64,000 bases of DNA. Origin: Agromyces albus. Its GTDB lineage: Bacteria; Actinomycetota; Actinomycetes; Actinomycetales; Microbacteriaceae. A program made the translations under genes and the position numbers. Where the stretch lies: NCBI RefSeq assembly GCF_004134825.1, contig NZ_SDPN01000010.1:53634-117633 (forward strand), given 5' to 3'. Positions 15,980 to 26,300 of this stretch are shown here, in pieces (position 1 is the stretch's first letter; every line of letters begins with the position of its first letter). The notes beneath the pieces were generated by a model. It saw only the letters and a program-made list of their open reading frames with translations, did no database searches and was not told the origin of the DNA.

Positions 15980-18199
15980 GTGGCCAATATGCAGGGTGCG
16001 CCGGGCACGCAAGAGGAGCAGAAGTCGGCGCTCGAGCAGTTCGGCATCAACCTCACCGAGATCGCCAAGGCGGGCAAGCTCGATCCGGTGATCGGGCGCG
16101 ACGCCGAGATCCGTCGTGTCAGCCAGGTGCTGACCCGCCGCACGAAGAACAATCCCGTGCTCATCGGAGAGCCCGGCGTCGGCAAGACGGCCGTCGTCGA
16201 GGGGCTCGCCCAGCGCATCGTCGCCGGCGACGTCGCCGACTCACTGAAAGACAAGCAGCTCGTCGCGCTCGACATCTCGGCGCTGGTAGCCGGTGCGATG
16301 TACCGCGGCCAGTTCGAGGAGCGCCTGAAGGCCGTGCTCCGAGAGATCAACGACGCCGAGGGCCAGATCATCACCTTCGTCGATGAGCTGCACCTGCTCA
16401 TGGGTGCCGGCGGCGGCGAGGGCTCGGTCGCTGCATCCAACATGCTGAAGCCCATGCTCGCGCGCGGCGAGCTGCGGCTCATCGGCGCCACGACCCTCAA
16501 CGAGTACCGCGAGCACATCGAGAAGGACGGCGCGCTCGAGCGCCGCTTCCAGCAGGTGTACGTGGGCGAGCCGAACGTCGAAGACACGGTGGCGATCCTC
16601 CGAGGGCTCAAGGGCCGGTACGAGGCGCACCACGGGGTGACGATCTCGGATGCCGCGCTCGTGGCCGCGGCATCCCTCTCCAATCGCTACATCCCGGCAC
16701 GCCAGCTGCCCGACAAGGCCATCGACCTCGTCGACGAGGCGATGTCGCGCCTCAAGATGGAGATCGACTCGTCGCCTGTCGAGATCGACCAGTTGAAACG
16801 CCAGGTCGACCGCCTGAAGCTCGAGGAGCTCGCGCTCAAGAAGGAGAAGGACGAGGCGTCGAAGGAGCGGCTCGCGAAGCTGCGCGAGACCCTCGTCGAT
16901 CAGGAGCGAGAGCTCGCGTCGCTCGAGGAGCGGTGGGCGCGTGAGCGCATGAGCCTGAACCGGGTCGGCGAGCTGAAGAAGCGACTCGACGAGGCGATCA
17001 CCGAGCGCGACCGCGCGATGCGCGAGGCCGACTACCAGCGCGCCTCGAAGCTCGAGTACGAGACCATCAAGCAGCTCGAGCGCGACCTCGCCGAGGCCGA
17101 GCAGGCCGAGAGCGCACCCGACGAGCCGCGCATGGTCAACGAGCAGGTCACCGAGGAGGACATCGCGCAGGTCATCGCCGCGTGGACCGGCATCCCCGTC
17201 GGCAAGCTGCTGCAGGGTGAGACCGAGAAGCTGCTGCAGCTCGAGAGCGAGCTCGGCAAGCGGCTCATCGGCCAGAAGCGCGCGGTCATGGCCGTCGCCG
17301 ATGCCGTGCGCCGTTCGCGGGCGGGACTCAGCGACCCGAACCGGCCCACCGGCTCGTTCCTCTTCCTCGGCCCCACGGGTGTCGGCAAGACCGAGCTCGC
17401 GAAGGCGCTCGCCGAGTTCCTCTTCGACGACGAGCACGCGATGGTGCGCATCGACATGTCGGAGTACGGCGAGAAGTTCTCCGTGTCACGGCTCGTTGGG
17501 GCGCCTCCCGGGTACATCGGATACGAGCAGGGCGGCCAGCTCACCGAGGCCGTGCGTCGGCGCCCCTACTCGGTGATCCTCCTCGACGAGGTCGAGAAGG
17601 CGCACCCCGAGGTGTTCGACGTGCTGCTGCAGGTGCTCGACGAGGGCCGATTGACCGACGGTCAGGGCCGCACGGTCGACTTCCGCAACGTCATCCTCGT
17701 GCTGACGTCGAACCTGGGCTCGCTGTACCTCATCGACCCGACCCTCAGCTGGGACGACAAGGAGCAGGCCGTGCTCGCCGCGGTTCGCGAGGCGTTCAAG
17801 CCCGAGTTCGTGAACCGGCTCGACGACATCGTCGTGTTCTCCTCGCTCTCCGAAGAGGAGCTCGGCGAGATCGTGAACCTCTACGTCGACCGGCTTTCGG
17901 CCCGGCTGCACGAGCGGCGACTCGAGCTCGGCGTCACGCCCGATGCGCGGGCCTGGCTCGCCGAGCGCGGCTACGACCCGCTCTACGGCGCTCGTCCGCT
18001 GCGCCGCCTCATGCAGCACGAGATCGACGACCGGCTCGCGCGGGCGCTGCTCACGGGCGAAATCCGCGACGGCGACACGGTCATGGTCGCGCTCGCCGAC
18101 GACGGCGAGTCGCTCACGGTCGCCAAGGCGGAGGACCTCGCCGCCGACGGTGGCGGCGAGCCCGACGACGGCGTCATCGAGGCCGAGATCATCGAGTAG
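15980..18199 (+). CDS. clpB: ClpB-like AAA+ disaggregase lacking the N-domain
   Basis: Hsp100 ATPase of 739 residues that, with DnaK, resolves protein aggregates. Two AAA+ modules are complete: Walker A GEPGVGKT near residue 63 and GPTGVGKT near 465, each with a following Walker B ([21 protein letters not shown]). A coiled-coil middle domain lies at about 290-430. The usual N-terminal domain of about 150 residues is absent: the protein starts directly before the [13 protein letters not shown] segment. Start at GTG 15980 follows GAAGGGA; an ATG 9 bp later is possible. No ClpP-docking tripeptide was noticed, so a disaggregase rather than a protease subunit is favoured. Confidence 0.93.
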   Translation: MANMQGAPGTQEEQKSALEQFGINLTEIAKAGKLDPVIGRDAEIRRVSQVLTRRTKNNPVLIGEPGVGKTAVVEGLAQRIVAGDVADSLKDKQLVALDISALVAGAMYRGQFEERLKAVLREINDAEGQIITFVDELHLLMGAGGGEGSVAASNMLKPMLARGELRLIGATTLNEYREHIEKDGALERRFQQVYVGEPNVEDTVAILRGLKGRYEAHHGVTISDAALVAAASLSNRYIPARQLPDKAIDLVDEAMSRLKMEIDSSPVEIDQLKRQVDRLKLEELALKKEKDEASKERLAKLRETLVDQERELASLEERWARERMSLNRVGELKKRLDEAITERDRAMREADYQRASKLEYETIKQLERDLAEAEQAESAPDEPRMVNEQVTEEDIAQVIAAWTGIPVGKLLQGETEKLLQLESELGKRLIGQKRAVMAVADAVRRSRAGLSDPNRPTGSFLFLGPTGVGKTELAKALAEFLFDDEHAMVRIDMSEYGEKFSVSRLVGAPPGYIGYEQGGQLTEAVRRRPYSVILLDEVEKAHPEVFDVLLQVLDEGRLTDGQGRTVDFRNVILVLTSNLGSLYLIDPTLSWDDKEQAVLAAVREAFKPEFVNRLDDIVVFSSLSEEELGEIVNLYVDRLSARLHERRLELGVTPDARAWLAERGYDPLYGARPLRRLMQHEIDDRLARALLTGEIRDGDTVMVALADDGESLTVAKAEDLAADGGGEPDDGVIEAEIIE

Positions 18200-18228
18200 G
18201 CGGATGCCGCGGCTCGAGCTGGGCGCGC

Positions 18229-19512
18229 CTAGCGCTGCTCGGGCGCGGCGTCTGCGCTGGCCGTCTCTGGCTGGGGCACGCCGTTCGCGCTCGCCGGGAT
18301 GCGGCGTTCGAGCGCGGCCGCCAGCACGCCGATGCCGACGCAGCTGACGACCATGATGATGATGAACACCTCGTTCAGGCCCCAGTCGAGCAGCAGGCCC
18401 GCGGCGATCGGCCCGGTGATCGCGCCACCCTGGAACGCCGCCGAGTTGATCGCGTTGTAGCGGCCGCGGTTGTGATCGGAGGCGAGGTCGTTGTAGATCG
18501 CGGGCACCGTGGGTTGCAGCAGGGTCTCGCCGAACGCGAAGATGCCCATGAATGCCAGGACCCCGATGGCGGCCGCCACCGAATCGGGCAGCAGCCCGGC
18601 GAACCCCAAGGCCAGCCACGCAACCGCCCACACCGCTGCCATCACCCACATGACGCGAGTGCGACGGTGCCCGCTGATGCGTCTGAGCACGATGAACTGC
18701 AACAGCACGATCACCGCGGTGTTCACGGCGAACGCGAGGCCGACCACGCGGGTCGACACCTCGGCCACTTGCCGCGCGTAGGCCGGGAACCCGGCCTCCA
18801 ACTGGCCGTAGCCGATGAACATCGCGAGGAACGTGAGCAGGGTCAGCCACAGCACCGCCGGTTGCCGGAGGATCTCGCGATAGCCTCCGACCGGCGGGGC
18901 GTCGTCGTTGTGCGCGGCCTGGGTTCGGACGTGCCGGAGCGGCCCGAGCAACAGTGCCACCGGTACGAGGCAGCTGATGGCGTCGACGAGGAAGATCACG
19001 GTGAACGTCTCGGGGGAGTCGACGTCGATGTAGAACCCGCCGATGATGCCGCCCACGCCGATGCCGAGGTTGACGAGCGCGAAGTTGACGCCGAAGTACT
19101 GCTGACGCAGGTCGCCTTGGACCACTGCCGCAATCAGTGCGTTGAAGCCCGGCCAGGAGACGCCGAAGTTCACGCCGATGAGCACGAGGGCGACGGCGGC
19201 GACCGCAGGGTGCGTCGCGAACGCGAGCAGCGTGCAGCCGGCGATCATCGCGGCGAGCCCGATGAGCAGGATCTTCCGGGCGCCGAACCGGTCGATCAGG
19301 GTGCCGCCCGGTCCGGTCACGATCAGTCCGACGATCGCGATCAGGCTCATCAACCCGCCGGAGAGCCCGAGGTCGAAGCCCCGCACCTCGTGCAGGTAGA
19401 TGATCGTGAACGGCAGGGTCAGCCCGCGGCCGAGCGTCTGGATGGCGACTGTCGACAGCAGCCATCGACCCTCGGTGGGCAGCGCGCTCCAGAACCCCCT
19501 GATGCCGATCAC
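18229..19512 (-). CDS. MFS transporter
   Basis: Twelve-helix major facilitator of 427 residues, probably a drug or metabolite exporter (DHA1-like). The N-terminal half carries GGTLIDRFGARKILLIG, the loop 2-3 signature of MFS proteins, and the C-terminal half repeats it in RISGHRRTRVMWV. Start at GTG 19512 is a guess; no good ribosome binding site is seen and an ATG lies 81 bp upstream, near the divergent monooxygenase gene. It converges with clpB, with a gap of only 29 bp. Confidence 0.85.
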   Translation of the reverse strand: MIGIRGFWSALPTEGRWLLSTVAIQTLGRGLTLPFTIIYLHEVRGFDLGLSGGLMSLIAIVGLIVTGPGGTLIDRFGARKILLIGLAAMIAGCTLLAFATHPAVAAVALVLIGVNFGVSWPGFNALIAAVVQGDLRQQYFGVNFALVNLGIGVGGIIGGFYIDVDSPETFTVIFLVDAISCLVPVALLLGPLRHVRTQAAHNDDAPPVGGYREILRQPAVLWLTLLTFLAMFIGYGQLEAGFPAYARQVAEVSTRVVGLAFAVNTAVIVLLQFIVLRRISGHRRTRVMWVMAAVWAVAWLALGFAGLLPDSVAAAIGVLAFMGIFAFGETLLQPTVPAIYNDLASDHNRGRYNAINSAAFQGGAITGPIAAGLLLDWGLNEVFIIIMVVSCVGIGVLAAALERRIPASANGVPQPETASADAAPEQR

Positions 19513-19602
19513 CTCAGTATTCTGCCGGACTCCACCGACATCGCATGTCGGTACCTCCTGTTGGGTATGGATGCCGGGCCACCGGAGTGCCATCGTGGGT
19601 TC

Positions 19603-20985
19603 ATGACGCGCATCGTCGAAGCGGACTACCTCGTGGTCGGAGCCGGTGCCATGGGGATGGCCTTCACGGATGCCCTGACGGACCACGCCGAAGTGCGCGT
19701 CGCCCTCGTCGATCGCCGCCACGGCGTGAGCGGGCACTGGCTCGAGGCGTACCCCTTCGTCCGGCTGCACCAGGCGTCCGCCTTCTACGGGGTCGCCTCA
19801 ACCCTGCTCGGCGGCGGGCAGGTGCAGCAGCGTGGGCCGGAGAAGGGCCTGCAGGAGCGCGCCACCCAGGCCGAGATCTGCCTCTACTACGCGCGGGCGC
19901 TCGACCGGATGGTCGAGTCCGGCAAGGTCGAGTTCTTCGCCAACAGCGAGTACGTCGGCGGCCGTACCTTCGTCTCGCGCATCTCCGGCGAACGGTTCGA
20001 GGTGCCGGAGCACTGCCGGATCGTCGACGCCCGCTACCTGGCACCCAGCATCCCGGCGGAGAAGCCTCCCCCCTTCGGGGTCGCCGACGACGTACACGTG
20101 CTGCCGGTCAACGACCTCGCCCGGCTCGAAGACGCGCCGAGCCAGTACGTGATCGCCGGCTCCGGCAAGACGGCGACCGACGCCTGCATCTGGCTGCTCT
20201 CGCGCGGCGTGGACGCCGATGCGATCTGCTGGGTGCGGCCACGGGAGCCGTGGATGCTCAACCGTGCCGTGGTGCAGCCCGAACCGGCCGTCTTCCTGGG
20301 CATGGCCGCCGACACGATGCAAGTGGCAGCGGGCGCAACTTCCCTCGACGAGGTGTTCCTCCGGCTCGAGGACGCCGGCGTCATGCTGAGAATCGATCGT
20401 GCGGTCATGCCCACGATGGCGAAGGCGCCCACCCTCGCGACGTGGGAGCTCAACCAGCTGCGGACCCTCGAGAACGTCGTGCGTCGCGGGCACATCGTGA
20501 CCGTCGACCGGGGCAGGCTCGGGTTCGCCGACGGATCGGTCGCCGTCGCCGACGACGCGGTCGTCGTGCACTGCGCGGCCGACGGGCTGAAGTATCCGCC
20601 CCTGGTCCCCGTCTGGCGGCCCGATGCGATCACCCTCCAGCCGATCCGGGCAGGCTTCCCGTGCTTCGGAGCGGCGCTGATCGGGTACGTCGAGGCGACC
20701 CGCCACGACGACGAGGAGAAGAACCGGATCTGCGCGCCCTCGCCCCTCCCCGACTCGCTCGCGGAATGGGCGCGCATGGTCGTCATCGGCACGCGGTCCG
20801 CGATGGCGTTCGGCGCGGAGCCCGACATCGCCGAGTGGTCCGCGGGCGTGGCGCTCAACCCGGCGCGGATCCCGCCCGGGCACCCCGGATCGCCGGCGCT
20901 CCTCGACGCGCGAGCGCGGCTGCGGGAGTACAGCCCGCCGGGGCTGGAGGCGCTCGCGCGGCTCATCGGGGCGTCGGACGCATAG
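19603..20985 (+). CDS. FAD/NAD(P)-binding protein, flavin monooxygenase-like
   Basis: Predicted flavoprotein of 460 residues. Starts MTRIVEADYLVVGAGAMGMAF, a Rossmann GxGxxG FAD motif at residues 13-18; a second dinucleotide-binding loop is YVIAGSGKTATDACIWL near 185-200 for NAD(P)H. That two-nucleotide arrangement is typical of class B flavin monooxygenases and relatives. The canonical FxGxxxHxxxW motif is not evident, so hydroxylation versus oxidase activity is open. It is transcribed divergently from the MFS exporter gene, which may export its product or substrate (inference). Confidence 0.8.
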   Translation: MTRIVEADYLVVGAGAMGMAFTDALTDHAEVRVALVDRRHGVSGHWLEAYPFVRLHQASAFYGVASTLLGGGQVQQRGPEKGLQERATQAEICLYYARALDRMVESGKVEFFANSEYVGGRTFVSRISGERFEVPEHCRIVDARYLAPSIPAEKPPPFGVADDVHVLPVNDLARLEDAPSQYVIAGSGKTATDACIWLLSRGVDADAICWVRPREPWMLNRAVVQPEPAVFLGMAADTMQVAAGATSLDEVFLRLEDAGVMLRIDRAVMPTMAKAPTLATWELNQLRTLENVVRRGHIVTVDRGRLGFADGSVAVADDAVVVHCAADGLKYPPLVPVWRPDAITLQPIRAGFPCFGAALIGYVEATRHDDEEKNRICAPSPLPDSLAEWARMVVIGTRSAMAFGAEPDIAEWSAGVALNPARIPPGHPGSPALLDARARLREYSPPGLEALARLIGASDA

Positions 20986-21000
20986 CTCGCGTCCTTCTGT

Positions 21001-21588
21001 TCACTCGCCGAGGTAGAGCGCGATGTCCTCGCAGAAGTCGCGCTCGCCGGTGTCGAAGCGGCCGTGCAACTCGTCGTCCCCCACCGGTCCGATGAAGGTG
21101 TCGTCCTCGGGATCCGACGGCGTGTCGTTGTCGTCGACGATGAAGGCTCCCTCGGCGAGGCCGGAGTCGTGGAACAAGAATTCCCCATCAAGCAGAACTT
21201 CCGTCCGCACCGAGTTCTTGAACCAGATGGTCAGGGTGCCGTCGCCGTTGTCTTCGATCTTGTGGTCCCGGACATTCCCCTGTTGGTCGACCACGAAGGT
21301 CTTGCCGTTCGCGCTGTACGTGTCCACCCACTGGAACGTCGCGGCGAAGCGAATGAGACCGTCGCGGTCGGCAGTGATGCGGTCGATGCCGCTCCCCTCC
21401 CAGCTGTGGGCGACCTCGAAGTCGACGATCTCAGCCGGGCACCAGTCTTCCGCCCCGACCTCGAGCACCTCGGAGCCGCTGTCCTCCCAGTGAACGACCT
21501 CCACCGGGTCAGCGAAGGCCGGTGCAGGAACGGCCATCGTCAGTACGGCTGCGACGGCGATCCCGCCGATGATCAGTGAGCGCTTCAT
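21001..21588 (-). CDS. Secreted protein of unknown function
   Basis: Exported 195-residue protein. A cleavable signal peptide (MKRSLIIGGIAVAAVLTMAV, cleavage likely after AFA) precedes an acidic mature domain rich in Asp, Glu and aromatic residues (HWEDSGSEVLEV, WVDTYSANGKTFVVD). Two cysteines, one early and one near the C-terminus, could form a disulfide. Start at 21588 follows GGAGA. No domain is recognised. The family appears as orphan secreted proteins in actinobacteria; no function is inferred. Confidence 0.8.
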   Translation of the reverse strand: MKRSLIIGGIAVAAVLTMAVPAPAFADPVEVVHWEDSGSEVLEVGAEDWCPAEIVDFEVAHSWEGSGIDRITADRDGLIRFAATFQWVDTYSANGKTFVVDQQGNVRDHKIEDNGDGTLTIWFKNSVRTEVLLDGEFLFHDSGLAEGAFIVDDNDTPSDPEDDTFIGPVGDDELHGRFDTGERDFCEDIALYLGE

Positions 21589-21704
21589 TGTCGTCTCCGT
21601 CTCCGATAGCGAGTACATCTGAGCAATGCTCGGGTTCAGGGTACGCGCCCTTGGGCCGGGCGTCCATGCTGCGAATCCTTCCGACCTCGCCGTAGGCTCG
21701 AAGC

Positions 21705-23270
21705 ATGCTGCTGCTCGGCGCGACTCGCACCGACGCTGCCCTCGTCGCGGATCTCGCGGAGGGCGCGGTGCGCGGCATCCGCCGGCGAGGGGTGCGCTTG
21801 TGGCGGGGCATCCCGTATGCAGCGGCGCCGGCGGGCGAGCTGCGGTTTCGTGCGCCGCGACCGCCACCCGGGTGGGACGGCGTGCGCGACGCCTCGGTGT
21901 TCGGCCCGGTCGCTCCCCAGAAGCGCAAGGGCCAGTTCATCGGCGCGGCCGATCACCTGCCGCGCAGCGAGGACTGCCTGAGCCTGAACGTCACCGCGCC
22001 CGACGACGGCGAGGCGCCGGGTCGCGGGCGCCCGGTGATGGTCTTCATCCACGGCGGTGCGTACAGCGTCGGCTCCTCGGGCGAGTATCCGCGTCAGGGC
22101 GAACGCCTCGTGCGCCGACACGGCGTCGTCTACGTGAGCCTCAACTATCGCCTCGGGGCGCTCGGATGGCTCGACTTCCGCGCCTACTCCACCGCCGATC
22201 GCCCCATCGAATGCAACCTGGGACTCCGCGACCAGGTGGCCGCGCTCGAGTGGGTGCGCCGCAACATCCGCGCCTTCGGCGGCGACCCCGACAACGTCAC
22301 CCTGCTCGGCGAGTCCGCCGGCGCCAACTCGGTCACGACGCTCATGACGGTGCCCTCCGCAGAGGGGCTGTTCGCGCGGGCGATCGCCCAGAGCTCGCCG
22401 GCGAACGCGGTCTACCTCCCCGAGACGGCGGCGACTTGGGCGCGCGAGTATGTGGGCATCCTCAGCGGCATCGTCGACGACGACGACCTCGAGAGCGAGT
22501 CGACGGATGCCGCGGCCGCGATGCTCTGCGCGGCCGATCCGATGGTGCTCGCCGAGGCGACGACCGCCCTCACCATCCGCACGCCCGATGAGAACCCGGG
22601 CACGATCAGCCTCGCGCCCGTCATCGACGGGGAGTTCCTCCCGCACCGCCCGCTCGACGCATTCCGCGACGGCCTCGCACACCGCATACCGCTCATCATC
22701 GGCACGAACGACCGCGAGGGCTCGCTCTTCGAGGGGCGCATCAGCATCCTGCCGACGACGAAGCCGCGCATTCGCGCGATCTTCACGAACACGAGGAAGA
22801 AGTCGCGCAAGGCGATCAAGCGGCTGTATCCCGGCCTTCCCGAACGCCGGCCCGCAGCCGACTTCGCCGGCGACTTCACGTTCTGGTTCCCGACCGTGAA
22901 GGCCGCCGAACGGCACTCCCGCTACGCGCCCGTGTTCTTCTACCGGTTCGACGCAGCGCCTCGAACCGCTCGGCTCATGGGCCTCGACGCGACGCACGGG
23001 CTCGAGCTCTTCGCTTTGTTCGAGCGGTTCGACACGGTCGTCGGCACCGGGCTCACCCTGCTCGGCGGGCGGCGGATGTTCCGCGAGGTCGGACTACGGA
23101 TGCAGCGGCACTGGATCCAGTTCGCGGCATCCGGTGCCCCGGGCCCTGACTGGCCCGCCTACGAGGAGGGCGAGCGCCGCACCCTGATCTTCGACGGCGT
23201 GGACCGCGTCGAAGCCGACCCCCGGCGCGAGAAGCGACTCGCGTGGCAGGCGTTCGTGCCGCACGTGTGA
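21705..23270 (+). CDS. Type B carboxylesterase
   Basis: Alpha/beta hydrolase of 521 residues, family length for carboxylesterase/lipase type B. Ser204 in GESAGAN is the nucleophile, HGGAY at about residue 115 forms the oxyanion hole, and EDCLSLNV is the family's second signature. No signal peptide is seen, so it is probably cytoplasmic, although members are often exported. A TAGGCT box at 21693-21698 ends 6 nt before the ATG, indicating leaderless transcription. A weak hairpin (23300-23321) follows the stop. The natural ester substrate is unknown. Confidence 0.92.
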   Translation: MLLLGATRTDAALVADLAEGAVRGIRRRGVRLWRGIPYAAAPAGELRFRAPRPPPGWDGVRDASVFGPVAPQKRKGQFIGAADHLPRSEDCLSLNVTAPDDGEAPGRGRPVMVFIHGGAYSVGSSGEYPRQGERLVRRHGVVYVSLNYRLGALGWLDFRAYSTADRPIECNLGLRDQVAALEWVRRNIRAFGGDPDNVTLLGESAGANSVTTLMTVPSAEGLFARAIAQSSPANAVYLPETAATWAREYVGILSGIVDDDDLESESTDAAAAMLCAADPMVLAEATTALTIRTPDENPGTISLAPVIDGEFLPHRPLDAFRDGLAHRIPLIIGTNDREGSLFEGRISILPTTKPRIRAIFTNTRKKSRKAIKRLYPGLPERRPAADFAGDFTFWFPTVKAAERHSRYAPVFFYRFDAAPRTARLMGLDATHGLELFALFERFDTVVGTGLTLLGGRRMFREVGLRMQRHWIQFAASGAPGPDWPAYEEGERRTLIFDGVDRVEADPRREKRLAWQAFVPHV

Positions 23271-23299
23271 GGCGACGGAACGTCGCGTCAGCCGCTTCG

Positions 23300-23321
23300 C
23301 AACTCCCCAGAACGGGGGTTG
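23300..23321 (+). terminator. Weak hairpin after carboxylesterase gene
   Basis: CAACTCCCC (23300-23308) and GGGGGTTG (23314-23321) pair with one bulged T and a 5-nt loop. It lies 30 bp past the esterase stop. There is no T-tract, so termination strength is uncertain. Confidence 0.4.
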
Positions 23322-23397
23322 TGAAACGCGGCCGACCCAGCCCGTTTCTGCCTTAGGCTGCGATCACCCTACCTTCGAGAGACTGGATTCCTGCCCC

Positions 23398-26300
23398 GTG
23401 TACCCGAACAACTCGGGGCGGCGACCGCGGTCGCTTGTTGCCCTGCTCGTCGCGCTCGTGACCCTCCTTTCGATCTGGCAGCCGTCGGCTGCGATGGCCA
23501 GCGAGATCGCTCCGAACCTGGTCTCGCTGCACCGGACCTCGGCTGATGTCGTGGCGCAGGGCGACGACGTCGTCGTGGCCTGGGAGTTCGATGCGCCGGT
23601 CGAATATGTGTCGGTGATTCTGCGCGACAGTTTGGACGAGCACCAGCACCTCCACGGCGGTTCCGGCGCGATGACCTCAGGCGAAGCCCGGGCAACGGTC
23701 GACACGTCGATATGGCCGGGCGGCTCGATCGCATTCGCCGGGATCAGGTACGCCTGGACGACGGGCGAGAAGTACTACTCGGTCGAGCTCGACGCCACCG
23801 GGGCAGTGGTGTGGAAGAGCGAGGGGCTCGCCGAAGTTCCGTCCGCAGGGCAGGCCATCGACGTGGTGGGCTTCGACGTCACGTCCGACATCGACCTCTC
23901 GATTCCCGCCATGCTGGTGAGCGCGACACGCACATCTGGCGACGTGCTGGCAGACGGCGAGGCGGTCGAGATCGCTTGGGAGTTCGACCGGCCCATGTAC
24001 TCGGTGGTCTTCCGCCTTCGGGATTCCATCGGCAGAGATCACCGCGTCGAATGGAGCGCTTGGAACGACGGCGGCTCCAGTGCCAACGCGGGCATCGCGC
24101 GTGCGCAGGTCGACACACCCGCCTGGGCTGGAGGCGAGGTCGTCTTCTCCGGCATCGAATACTCCTGGAGCGGCGGCTCGATGTCGCTCGATGGATCCGG
24201 AACCGTCAACTGGAAGCAGCCGACGGGTCTCGCCGACGCGACCCTTCCGGCGAGCGGACTCGGCCAGCTGACGTTCGTCGTCGACTCCGCCTACGACCCC
24301 GGTGCCGCGCCGCTGCTGACCTCGCTCACCCGCACCTCGCCCGACGTCGTGCGCAACGGTGACGAGGTCTGGGTCGAGTGGGCCTTCGACAGCCCAGTCG
24401 ACTCGGTGTGGATCATGCTGCGCGACTCCCTGGGCGGCGTGCATTCCCTGTCCGCCGGAATGTGGAATGGTGCCGCCGAGTCCGGCCGGGCATATGCCGA
24501 CGTCGATACGGCGCGATGGCCCGCCGGCAAAATCGAGCTCGAACAGATCCAATACAACTGGGGCTCCGGCGCCGCCTCCAGGTCGGTGACGCTCGACGCG
24601 AATGGCGAGCTGCGCTGGACGTCGGGCGACACGGGCGAGATCCCCCCGGCCACCGCGGCGATCTCGTACACGCCGTTCACGGTGGAGTCCGATATCGATC
24701 TCTCGATTCCGCCCACGTTGTCGAGCGCGTCGCTCCTCTCGCCCGAAGTGGTCACCGACGGCGGAGAGCTCCAGGTCGCATGGTCGTTCGACCGCCCGGT
24801 AGAGAGTGTGCAGGTATATTTCCGGGATGCGGTCGGACAGCGGCACGCTGCCTACTGGACGAAGTGGGCGACCGGGGAACCGGCGGCGACCGAGGGCGTG
24901 GCCCGGTGGGAGATCGACACCGCAACCTGGGCGGGCGGAGAGACCGTCTTCGACGGCATCCACTATGAGTGGGGGAACTCCTGGATGGCGCTCGATGCGA
25001 CCGGCGCAGTGACGCAGAAGAGTCCGCCGGGCGTCGCGGATGCCGTCCTTCCGTCGGGCGGTCTCGCGGGGCTCGCATTCACCGTCGACTCCGACGTGGA
25101 CCTCGCCGCGGTGCCGTCGCTCACCTCCGTGACCCGGGTCTCCGGCGACGTCATTCACGACGGCGAGGGCGCCGCGATCGGGTGGGAATTCGACGCGCCG
25201 GTGCAGTGGGTCTCGTTCGCGTACCTCGACGGGCTCGGTCGACAGGTGTATGTCATGTGGAACGGCGAACCGGCCACCTCGGGCGTAGCGTCCGTGCCGC
25301 TCGAGGGCGCGACCTGGGCTCCGGGCGTCGCCGAGCTGGTCGAGGTCCGTTACTCGTTCCCCGGCGACCATACGGTCACTCTCTCCCGTGACGGAACACG
25401 GTTTTCGAAGTGGCCCAGCGGCATCGACGATCCCGTTCCCTACGAGCCAGGATTCGCCGCGCTCGACTTCGCGGTCGAGACCGACGCCGTGTTCGAGACC
25501 GTGACCGTTCCCGCACCGGTCTTCACCGATGCGACCTGCGAAGCCGGGGCGCACGTCCTCCTCGAGGACTTCCCGCACGGGTCGTGGAACTGGAACCCGA
25601 ACAACGGCATGTACGGCGACGGTGGCGAGTCGTACGACGGTGAGCCGTGGAGACCCAATGAAGGGGTCACCTATACCGTGACGGCCCGGTTCGACGACGG
25701 TTGGGGCACGACCGGCGAGTCTCGGTGGACGCATGAGTTCGTCGACCCCGGCTCTTGCGAGCCGTTGCTCGAATTCCCCGCGCCGCCGACGCCGACGATC
25801 ATCGGTGATCCGGTGGTCGGATCGATGCTGATGGCTGTGCCGGGCGACTGGCAGCCGGCTCCCGTCGAGTTGTCGTTCCAGTGGACGCGCGACGGACTCC
25901 CGATCGCCGGTGCCACCGAGACGAGTTACGAGCCCTCGGCGACCGACGCCGGCACGGCGATCGCGGTCGAGGTCATTGCCACGAAGGAGGGGTACCAGGC
26001 CACGACTCGGGCGAGCGAGCCGGTGTTGATCCAGGAAGCCTCGGAGCCGCCGTCGGCTCCGGTGTCGCGTGTGGCTGGTGCTGATCGGTTTGCGACGGCG
26101 GTGGCGGTGTCGAAGGAGCAGTTCGAGCCTGGTGTCGAGGTCGTGTATGTCGCGAACGGGTTGAACTTCCCCGATGCCTTGGCTGCGGGGCCGGTTGCCG
26201 CGTTGCGTGGCGGGCCGGTGCTGTTGGTTGCCCCGTGGATGGTGCCCGAGGTCGTGAAGGGTGAGTTGGAGCGGCTTCAGCCCAAGCGGATCGTGGTGCT

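Noticed and set aside
23677..25734. 685-codon reverse open frame inside the CWB2 surface protein gene
   Set aside because: The forward frame holds a signal peptide and five internal protein repeats. The reverse frame only mirrors codon bias.
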